This document shows positions 5,308 through 10,819 of a stretch of DNA of 10,819 nt, piece by piece. Origin of the DNA: Mycobacteriaceae bacterium (GTDB taxonomy: Bacteria > Actinomycetota > Actinomycetes > Mycobacteriales > Mycobacteriaceae); contig JABFVX010000408.1 of the NCBI GenBank assembly GCA_013362555.1, positions 1-10,819 of the forward strand. The letters are read 5' to 3'. A program made the translations under genes and the position numbers. The notes beneath the pieces are model-generated. The model did no database searches. It worked only from the letters and a program-made list of their open reading frames with translations, and was not told the DNA's origin. The first letter of the stretch is position 1. The number at the start of each line of letters is the position of its first letter.

Positions 5308-5664
5308 ATGATCGCAGGTCAGCGTCTGCATCGGGTGCCGTCCCGGTTCACTGTGGACCACATGCCCGCCGCCACCTTCCCCGAAGACGACGAGTGGATC
5401 GCACTGGTGCGAGCGCCGGAGGGGCTCACCGTTGTTCGCGAGGCGTCACCCTGGCAGCAGGAGGACGAGACGTGGGTCGGCTTCTACGGCGACGCTGCGG
5501 GGCCGAGGGCCGGATTGTCCGGCCTGGTCGAACCGCTCACCGCCGCCGGAATCCCGCAGTTCGTCGCCTCGACCTACCATGCCGACCTGGTGCTGGTGCC
5601 CGAATCCCGGCGCGATGACGCGGCACAGGCCTTGACCGCCGCCGGTCACAACCTCACCGGGTAG
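5308..5664 (+). CDS. Small ACT-domain (CASTOR/ACT_7-type) protein
   Basis: The 118-residue protein resembles the small actinobacterial ACT-domain proteins related to the CASTOR/POLR3F-type ACT fold. A short N-terminal strand region is followed by DEWIALVRAPEGLTVVRE (residues 29-46), a loop ending WVGFYGD, then GLSGLVEPLTAAGIPQFVAST (69-89) and ADLVLVPESRRDDAAQALTAAGH (92-114). ACT domains usually bind amino acids or other small ligands and act as sensors. No catalytic domain is attached. The ATG at 5308 is preceded by AGGA (5298-5301) as a modest ribosome-binding site. It lies 31 bases after the sigma factor stop codon on the same strand and converges with the large regulator gene across a hairpin (5670-5708). 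The ligand and any link to the sigma factor are unknown. Confidence 0.78.
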   Translation: MIAGQRLHRVPSRFTVDHMPAATFPEDDEWIALVRAPEGLTVVREASPWQQEDETWVGFYGDAAGPRAGLSGLVEPLTAAGIPQFVASTYHADLVLVPESRRDDAAQALTAAGHNLTG

Positions 5665-5669
5665 ACCTG

Positions 5670-5708
5670 CCTCCGGAGTGGCCGACGACGTGCGGGTCAT
5701 TCCGGAGG
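5670..5708. terminator. Hairpin between convergent genes, overlapping the regulator's stop codon; probable repeat copy E
   Basis: The arms CCTCCGGA (5670-5677) and TCCGGAGG (5701-5708) pair perfectly and continue inward as G-T, T-A, G-C, G-T, C-G, C-G, giving a stem of 14 pairs and a loop of about 11 bases. It starts 5 bases after the ACT gene stop codon. The right arm encodes the last residues of the minus-strand regulator, so the terminator and coding sequence overlap. The right half (GGGTCATTCCGG) resembles the right arms of copies A and C, though more weakly. Confidence 0.7.
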
Positions 5709-8561
5709 AGCAACAGACGGTGTGAGGCAGCGCTGGGCTCGGGTGGCCTGGTACGAGCCGGGTTCGGCGAGGTCCAGAGCGGCGCGGTGGTGGTGGCCGG
5801 CCGCTTCGGAGTCGCCGGCGGCGCGGTAGGCGTCGCCGATGCCGTTGTGCGCCATGGCTTGCAGATTCCGGTGGTAGCCGGCGCGGAAGACGTCTAATGC
5901 GTCCACACATAGGCACAGCGCCTCGGCGTAGTCGCCGAGGCGGCGGTGCAGGGTGCCGAGCCGATACAGCAAGCGGCCTTCGAGGTAGCCGATGCGCCCG
6001 GCGCGGGCGGCCGCCAGGGCCTGCTCGCCGTGGGTCAGAGCCTCCCGGTAGCGACCCTGGTCGACGCTCAATGCCAGCAGTCCCCGGTGCGCCTGCGCGC
6101 GGGCAAGCTCATGTCCCGCCTCGTCGGCCAGCGCCAGCGCCTCGCTCAGGCATGCGGTCGCGGCGTCGAGTTCGCCCGCGCCGCGCAGGAGATAGCCCAG
6201 GAACGTCAGCGGCCGATACGCCAACTCGGGCCTGCCCGCCGCCCGGTAGAGCTCGATGGACCGCGTCAAGCGCCCGACCGCCGTCTGCGCGCCGCGCAGT
6301 CCTTCGGCGACGCCGAGGATGCCGACAGAGGCCGCCTGCGCCTGCACGTCGCCCGCCTGCTCGTGCAGCCGCAGGGCCTCGGCCAGGTCCGCCATCGCCT
6401 CCGCGGGTCGGCCGGTGCGCAGCGCCAGCAGCCCGAGCTGTCGCATCGCGGTCGCCCGGGCGACGTCGTCGCCGCGGGCGGCGGCGATGCGCAAGGCCCG
6501 GGAGTGCAGCACGCGTGCATCGTCGAGATGCCAGCCCAGATCGAGGTAACCCGCCAGGGCCGTGGAGAACTCAGTGACATACCCGCCCAGTCCGGCGTCC
6601 GCCGACCGGCCCGCGGCGCGCAGCAGGTTGGGCCGCTCGCGGTCGAGCCAGTCGAGCGCGCCCGCGTAGTCCGCGATCACCGGAGCGGCGACGGGCGCGG
6701 GCAGACCGGTCGGCGCCCGCTCCACCGGGTCGATGAAGTCCATCGCCCGCACCGTCAGGGTCAGGTAGTAATCGAGCAGGCGCGCGAGCGCGGAGGTGCG
6801 GGCGGCGGGAGCCTCGGCCTGCTCGGCGAGTTCCGTGGCGTGCAGCCGCAGCAGATCGTGCAACCGGTAGCGGTGGTCCGCGGTTTCGTGCAGGAGGCTG
6901 GTCCGGACGAGAGTGTCGAGCAGGCGCAAGGTGGCGTGCGCACTGTCCTTGCCTGCCAGCGCGGTCGCGGCGAACAGGTCGATATCGCGCCCGGGGTGCA
7001 CCCCGAGCAGTCGAAACAGCTGTGCCGCTTGCGGATCGAGCCGACGGTACGAGGCACCGAACACCGCGCGCAGCGAGGCGGCCGGGTCGCCGCCGATGTC
7101 GAGGCTGTCGAGGAGGGCGGCCTCGTCGGCCAACTCGGACACCAGGTCCCGGACGGGGCGCGCGGGGTGGCCCCGCAGCCGCTCCGCGGCAATGCGCAGA
7201 GCCAGCGGCAGGCCCGCACAGCGGGCGACGACCTGGGCGGTGGCGTCGGGCTCGGCATCGCAGCGCGCACCGAGCACCGCACGCAGCAGGCGCGTTGCAT
7301 CGTCGACGCCCATGACGTCGAGGTCGATGCGCTCGGCGCCCTCCCGAGCCGCCAATCCGGGCAGGGTTTCGCGGCTGGTGACCACGACGGCACATGCTGC
7401 CCCGCCGGGCAGCAGCGGCCGCACTTGCTCGGCGGAATCGGCATCGTCCAGCACGATGAGCATCCGCTTGCCCGCGACCCGGGTGCGGAACATGGCCGCG
7501 CGTTCGGCCTCGCTCGCCGGAATGGTCCCGGCCTCGACACCGAGCGCACGCAGGAAGATGCCGAGACCCTCCGCAGGCGGCATCGGCGAGCCGGGACCGT
7601 GCCCCTGCAAGTCGAGGAACAGCCGGCCGTCGGGGAAGCCCTCCGGACGCCGGTGCGCCCAGGACAGCACCAGCGACGACTTGCCGACGCCGCCTCCACC
7701 CGACACCACCGCCAGCCGCGGCGCGCCCCGGTCCGTGGCCAGCAGGGCATCGAGGCGCTCCAGTTCCGTTTCGCGGCCGACGATGTCCCCCGCCGCGTAG
7801 GGAAGCTGTTCCGGCACAGTGCGTTCCATCGGCTCCGCCTGGAAGGGCTTGCCCGACAGAATGTCGCGTTCCAGGTCCCGCAGCTCTTGGCCCGGCTCCA
7901 GACCCAGTTCCGCGACGGTGACCGCCCGGACCCGGCGGTAGACGGCGAGCGCCTCGTCCTGCCTCCCGCTGCGGTACAGCGCCGACATCAACAGACCGTG
8001 CAGGCGTTCGCGCAGCGGCTGGCTCTCGGCCACGTCGGAAAGCTCGGCGATGATCTCGGCATGTCGCCCGCGGCTAAGCTCGGCGGCGAAGAGCCGCTCC
8101 AGCCCGCTCAAACGGCGCTCGGCCAGCCGCTGCGCCTCGGCCGCCAGGTCGGGCAGGTCGATGCCCTGATACGGGTCGCCCCGCCACAAGGCCAAGGCCT
8201 CGCGCAGCAGCGGGACGCATTCGTCGGCCGCGGCCGCGGCGGCATCGTCGAGCAGGGCGCAGAACCGGGCGGCGTCCAACTCGTCCGTCCGGACCCGCAG
8301 CCGATACCCGGCCGGACCGAACGACAGCCGGTCCGGATCGTCCAGCACCGCCCGCAGCCGGTGCACCAGCACCTTGAGCCTGCCCTGCGCACCGGGATCC
8401 GGCCGCTCGCCCCACAGCAGATGCCGCAGCCGCTCCGCGGTGACCGGCTCGTTGGCGTGCATGAGCAGCACCGCCATCAGGGTCTGCCGCAGCACACCGG
8501 ACAGCTCTACGACGTCGCCGCCGCGCCGCAGCCGCAACGGCCCGAGCACGCCGAACCACAT
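5697..8561 (-). CDS. AfsR/SARP-type transcriptional regulator (winged helix, BTAD, NB-ARC, TPR)
   Basis: A large STAND-class regulator of 954 residues from the chosen ATG. Domains: an OmpR-like winged helix at about 1-92 (MWFGVLGPLRLRRGG, then RLRHLLWGE); a BTAD domain at about 95-242; an NB-ARC ATPase at about 255-570 with Walker A GGGGVGKSS (288-296), Walker B MLIVLDDAD (367-375), TSRETLPGL (395-403), GLPLA (450-454) and an LHD motif (567-569) like the MHD nucleotide sensor; and a C-terminal TPR solenoid at about 650-950. Such proteins bind direct repeats upstream of target genes and are gated by ATP/ADP and TPR-sensed ligands or phosphorylation. The start is set at the ATG 8559-8561 because SARP proteins begin with this hydrophobic strand. 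The frame stays open to a GTG at 8630 inside an inverted repeat, which would add 23 unconserved residues. No strong Shine-Dalgarno is visible at either start. The gene diverges from the type VII secretion genes. Confidence 0.93.
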   Translation of the reverse strand: MWFGVLGPLRLRRGGDVVELSGVLRQTLMAVLLMHANEPVTAERLRHLLWGERPDPGAQGRLKVLVHRLRAVLDDPDRLSFGPAGYRLRVRTDELDAARFCALLDDAAAAAADECVPLLREALALWRGDPYQGIDLPDLAAEAQRLAERRLSGLERLFAAELSRGRHAEIIAELSDVAESQPLRERLHGLLMSALYRSGRQDEALAVYRRVRAVTVAELGLEPGQELRDLERDILSGKPFQAEPMERTVPEQLPYAAGDIVGRETELERLDALLATDRGAPRLAVVSGGGGVGKSSLVLSWAHRRPEGFPDGRLFLDLQGHGPGSPMPPAEGLGIFLRALGVEAGTIPASEAERAAMFRTRVAGKRMLIVLDDADSAEQVRPLLPGGAACAVVVTSRETLPGLAAREGAERIDLDVMGVDDATRLLRAVLGARCDAEPDATAQVVARCAGLPLALRIAAERLRGHPARPVRDLVSELADEAALLDSLDIGGDPAASLRAVFGASYRRLDPQAAQLFRLLGVHPGRDIDLFAATALAGKDSAHATLRLLDTLVRTSLLHETADHRYRLHDLLRLHATELAEQAEAPAARTSALARLLDYYLTLTVRAMDFIDPVERAPTGLPAPVAAPVIADYAGALDWLDRERPNLLRAAGRSADAGLGGYVTEFSTALAGYLDLGWHLDDARVLHSRALRIAAARGDDVARATAMRQLGLLALRTGRPAEAMADLAEALRLHEQAGDVQAQAASVGILGVAEGLRGAQTAVGRLTRSIELYRAAGRPELAYRPLTFLGYLLRGAGELDAATACLSEALALADEAGHELARAQAHRGLLALSVDQGRYREALTHGEQALAAARAGRIGYLEGRLLYRLGTLHRRLGDYAEALCLCVDALDVFRAGYHRNLQAMAHNGIGDAYRAAGDSEAAGHHHRAALDLAEPGSYQATRAQRCLTPSVAPPE

Positions 8562-8606
8562 ACGCCGATCAAAGCACGAAACCGCGCCGCCGTCGGCCAC
8601 GACTGC

Positions 8607-8676
8607 CGCACGCTTTCTGGTCAGACGCACGGCGTTTGGTGCGCTATTTCCGGTGCGGTTGACCAGAAAGGGTGCG
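8607..8676. promoter_or_regulatory. Long inverted repeat in the regulator/secretion divergent region
   Basis: Arms 8607-8630 and 8653-8676 are 24 bp each and match at 21 positions around a 22-bp spacer. The inner part CTTTCTGGTCA / TGACCAGAAAG (8613-8623 / 8660-8670) is perfect. CGCAC/GTGCG half-sites occur at 8607, 8626, 8639, 8653 and 8672, and the spacing within each arm is the same 19 bp. It lies 46-115 bases upstream of the regulator ATG and 126 bases or more upstream of the secretion gene, so it is well placed as an operator for either or both. It could also form a 5'-leader hairpin for the regulator mRNA. The remainder of the gap, 8677-8787, shows no convincing promoter. Confidence 0.75.
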
Positions 8677-8787
8677 TTTGTGCAGCGCAGGGCTTAAGGG
8701 ACGGTCAAGAAAGTTCGTGCGCGCATGACGGGGTGGAGGCCGGTGGCTAGCTTCGGAAGTTGATGCGGGCGTGTGGGTGCGGCGGCA

Positions 8788-8795
8788 GAGGAGGG
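8788..8795 (+). promoter_or_regulatory. Ribosome-binding site fixing the secretion-substrate start
   Basis: GAGGAGGG lies 7 bases before the ATG at 8803. It would be internal to the gene if the in-frame GTG at 8773 were used, so it favours the ATG. Confidence 0.8.
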
Positions 8796-8802
8796 CCGAC
8801 GG

Positions 8803-10434
8803 ATGGGCGGCGACACACCGCTGGACACCATGGCGAACGAATGGCACGGGCTGTCGGAAGCAGCAACGTCCGGCCGCCTGTACTTCGATTTCGAGCTCGG
8901 TCAGCGATGCGTCGAAGAGTCCGCAGCCGCATGCAGCCGGATCCAAGCCATCAAGCAGGCGATGGCCGACTTCTGCCTGGACCCCGTCAGTCCCAATCCG
9001 ATCACGTCCGGCGCCACATTGGCCGACCGGTTCAACGTCAAACTTCGCGAGCTCGAGCTCATCCTCGGATCTCACGAAACCATCCTCACCGACATGGTCG
9101 GCACCTTCACCGCCGCGACAAACCACTACGCGAAAACCGAAGCAGAATCGTTGGCACTGTTCAGAAAGGCCGACCCTCCGGACTGGGACGCCTCTTCGTC
9201 TCCGCCGGAGGTGTATTTAACACCGAACCAACCATCGGAAATCGTCTTTCCCGAGCAGGCGACGTCCTACTTCCGCTCCAGTGGCGGCGAATTGGAGGCC
9301 AGCGGATACGGCGAGCCGGGTCAGGACGGCCCGGAGAATCCGGCGAGTCTCGAATGGGATCATTTCTACGCACTGGGGCAGCATATTTCCATCCGCCTGT
9401 CCGGAATTCTGGCCTTCTCAGCCGCCTGCAACTGGGCAGCCGACAAAGTGGATGAGACCATGGCCATCCTGCGCGAAAAGCTGGGCGAGGCCGTCGGCAG
9501 CGGTTGGGACGGGGAGGCCAGGGAGTCCGCAAAAAAGGCAGTCGGTAAATATCTCGAGGAATCGCCGCTGTTCACCGCCGGTATCCGAGTGATCGCCGAC
9601 AACTTCACCTACACCATGGGCTGGCTCAACAACACCTACTGGTCGATGCCTGTCAACCCCTGGCAGGACGTCGTCTCCTCCCCCACCGGGTCGCTGACAG
9701 ATCGAAACGAAGCAGCCCTGAACCAAATGCGCCTTGCCTTCGCCACCTACTATGTCCCCGGCATCATCGAGTCGATGGGACGGATGCCGGTCCTGCCCGA
9801 GCCTGTGAGCCCAGCTTCTGACCCGGGCGGCCACGAAGGCGATCCACCGCCGACGATCGCCGCGGCTGGCGGCGCGCCGAATGCCGGCGGGTCAGCTCCG
9901 CCGAGTCCCACCTTCCCGGAGTTCGATTCGGCATCCGGGCCGAGCCCAGGCAACCCTGGCGCGGATCCGGGCAGCGCGCTGGGCCAGTTGACCGGACTGG
10001 GGCGCGAGGCTGCGAGCGGGCTGCAGAACGCTGCCAATGCCGCCAAGGAGGTCACACCGCGGACCATGCCCGCAGCCGCGACCGCGCCCGCCTCCGCCCG
10101 CCTCGACCGACACAAGCCCGCCGGATCCGCAACCGGCGGCGGACGGGCGGGCCACGCAGGCGCGGGCGGCGATGCCGGGGCTTTGCCGCTGGGAGCCCGG
10201 GTCGAATCCTCAGCCCTGTTCCCGCGGGCGGCGGCCCGCGCCGGTGCGGCGGGGGTGCGGGCGCTGTCCTCGGCGGGGATGGCTCCAATGGGCGGCTACC
10301 CGCCCGGGGCGGGCGCGCCAGGACGGCAGGACGATCGCAAGTACGAGCGGCCCGACCACGTGAAGTCCGCGGCGCACTTGGCCGACGCGCTCGGCGAACC
10401 GCCGTTCGCCACCCGGCCCGTACTCGAGCAATGA
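8803..10434 (+). CDS. Type VII (ESX) secretion substrate candidate, WXG/PPE-like
   Basis: The protein has 543 residues, no signal peptide and no membrane anchor. Residues about 10-120 are helical, contain a WxG-like turn (WHG, 14-16) and end in HYAKTEAE, giving a YxxxE motif (Tyr109, Glu113), the type VII secretion signal form. Residues about 184-325 form a second helical module with a central WxG turn (WDG, 235-237, in GSGWDGEARESAKKAVGKY), like a WXG100/PPE helical hairpin. Residues about 335-490 are Pro/Gly/Ala-rich and probably disordered. The last about 35 residues (from QDDRKYERPD to RPVLEQ) resemble the conserved tail of many Nocardia and Rhodococcus ESX-linked proteins (HKRPDYL ... 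PPVIGE type). The immediately following EspG gene, whose family chaperones PPE proteins to the ESX channel, supports the assignment. No ESX core component (EccC, EccD, MycP) is in the window. The exact family and export are not proven. Confidence 0.78.
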   Translation: MGGDTPLDTMANEWHGLSEAATSGRLYFDFELGQRCVEESAAACSRIQAIKQAMADFCLDPVSPNPITSGATLADRFNVKLRELELILGSHETILTDMVGTFTAATNHYAKTEAESLALFRKADPPDWDASSSPPEVYLTPNQPSEIVFPEQATSYFRSSGGELEASGYGEPGQDGPENPASLEWDHFYALGQHISIRLSGILAFSAACNWAADKVDETMAILREKLGEAVGSGWDGEARESAKKAVGKYLEESPLFTAGIRVIADNFTYTMGWLNNTYWSMPVNPWQDVVSSPTGSLTDRNEAALNQMRLAFATYYVPGIIESMGRMPVLPEPVSPASDPGGHEGDPPPTIAAAGGAPNAGGSAPPSPTFPEFDSASGPSPGNPGADPGSALGQLTGLGREAASGLQNAANAAKEVTPRTMPAAATAPASARLDRHKPAGSATGGGRAGHAGAGGDAGALPLGARVESSALFPRAAARAGAAGVRALSSAGMAPMGGYPPGAGAPGRQDDRKYERPDHVKSAAHLADALGEPPFATRPVLEQ

Positions 10435-10819
10435 ACCGGCATTGGACGCTGACCGATCTCGAGTTCGTGGTGCGGTGGGACGGGCAGCGCAGCGGCGTGC
10501 TTCCCGCACCGTTCGTTTTCACCAGCGACATCCGGTCGTACCGCGCGTTCGAAACGTTGAAGGCAGAGACGGCTGAGCGGCTGAGCGGCGACCCCGCGAC
10601 CGTTCCGGACGATGTCTTGAACATCGTGGCCCGCCCCGACATTCGGATCATCGGATCCGCGTGGGACCCGCAGCATCCGAACGACCCCGCGAAACGGATC
10701 CGGCTGCACGCGGCCCGCCGATCCGGGCGAGGCGTCCTGATCACCCAACTGCCGGGTCGCACGATCTGGCACAGCGGCGGGTTCACCATCACTGAACATC
10801 ACGAGCTGGCGCTGGCGGA
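10431..10819 (+). CDS. espG: ESX secretion-associated protein EspG family, 5' part only
   Basis: The reading frame begins at an ATG that overlaps the preceding stop codon (ATGA) and runs open to the window end: 129 codons, no stop. It starts MNRHWTLTDLEFVVRWDGQR and continues with LPAPFVFTSDIRS, a stretch VLNIVARPDIRIIGSAWD, RIRLHAARRSGRGVLITQLP and RTIWHSGGFTIT. These match the general pattern of actinobacterial EspG proteins (W-x-LT-x-x-EF start, ARPD-x-RI, RIRLHA, QLPG-x-x-WHSGGF). EspG proteins are cytosolic chaperones that bind the tip of PE/PPE heterodimers and deliver them to the cognate ESX system. Full-length members are around 250-280 residues, so about half is missing here. The 4-base overlap indicates translational coupling with the substrate gene. 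Confidence 0.88.
   Translation, partial: MNRHWTLTDLEFVVRWDGQRSGVLPAPFVFTSDIRSYRAFETLKAETAERLSGDPATVPDDVLNIVARPDIRIIGSAWDPQHPNDPAKRIRLHAARRSGRGVLITQLPGRTIWHSGGFTITEHHELALA

Noticed and set aside
8562..8630. Longer regulator starting at GTG 8630
   Set aside because: It would add 23 residues with no family similarity before the typical MWFGVLGPLRL start and would begin inside the inverted repeat without a ribosome-binding site. It is not fully excluded, since the ATG also lacks a clear one.
5946..8750. 934-residue open frame on the plus strand opposite the AfsR-type regulator
   Set aside because: Antisense shadow: low-complexity Arg/Gln/Gly-rich translation with no domain, while the minus strand shows winged-helix, Walker and TPR motifs.
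8773..8802. Longer secretion substrate starting at GTG 8773
   Set aside because: The strong GAGGAGGG at 8788-8795 lies inside that extension and points to the ATG at 8803.

Overview
The window is high-GC actinobacterial DNA, most likely from Nocardia or a close relative in the Mycobacteriales. Supporting signs are the codon bias, an ESX (type VII secretion) substrate gene followed by an EspG-type chaperone gene, a SigJ/ECF41-type sigma factor and a large AfsR-type regulator. The genus is inferred from protein style and was not tested by a search. I see no tRNA, rRNA, CRISPR array, transposase or integrase.

Layout. (1) Positions 1-3025, minus strand: a hairpin terminator, a small secreted proline-rich protein, and leuS, an 830-residue leucyl-tRNA synthetase. 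(2) 3215-3679, plus strand: a 154-residue protein whose second half is a near-perfect histidine-bearing heptad repeat encoded by 21-bp tandem units; it faces the next gene across a very stable hairpin. (3) 3748-5664: a stand-alone SnoaL-like protein (minus) diverges from an ECF sigma factor that carries its own C-terminal SnoaL-like domain (plus), followed closely by a small ACT-domain protein (plus). (4) 5697-8561, minus: a 954-residue AfsR/SARP-type STAND regulator (winged helix, BTAD, NB-ARC ATPase, TPR). (5) 8803 to the window end, plus: a 543-residue type VII secretion substrate candidate and, overlapping its stop codon, the start of an EspG family gene cut by the window edge.

How the parts may work together. 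The sigma factor and the stand-alone SnoaL gene are read from two divergent promoters that match at 22 of 28 positions and look like ECF41 targets, so the pair probably forms a small autoregulated switch. The regulator and the secretion genes share a 241-bp divergent intergenic region holding a 24-bp-arm inverted repeat, so control of one by the other is plausible but unproven. The substrate and EspG almost certainly form one translational unit.

The least explained structure is a family of related palindromic elements (core ACCCGTGA-N2-TGCG) found in most of the intergenic gaps: 26-64, 3080-3103, 3689-3739, 4258-4305 and probably 5670-5708. Some copies act as plausible terminators between convergent genes, while others lie upstream of genes, which suggests a dispersed repeat family rather than only terminators.
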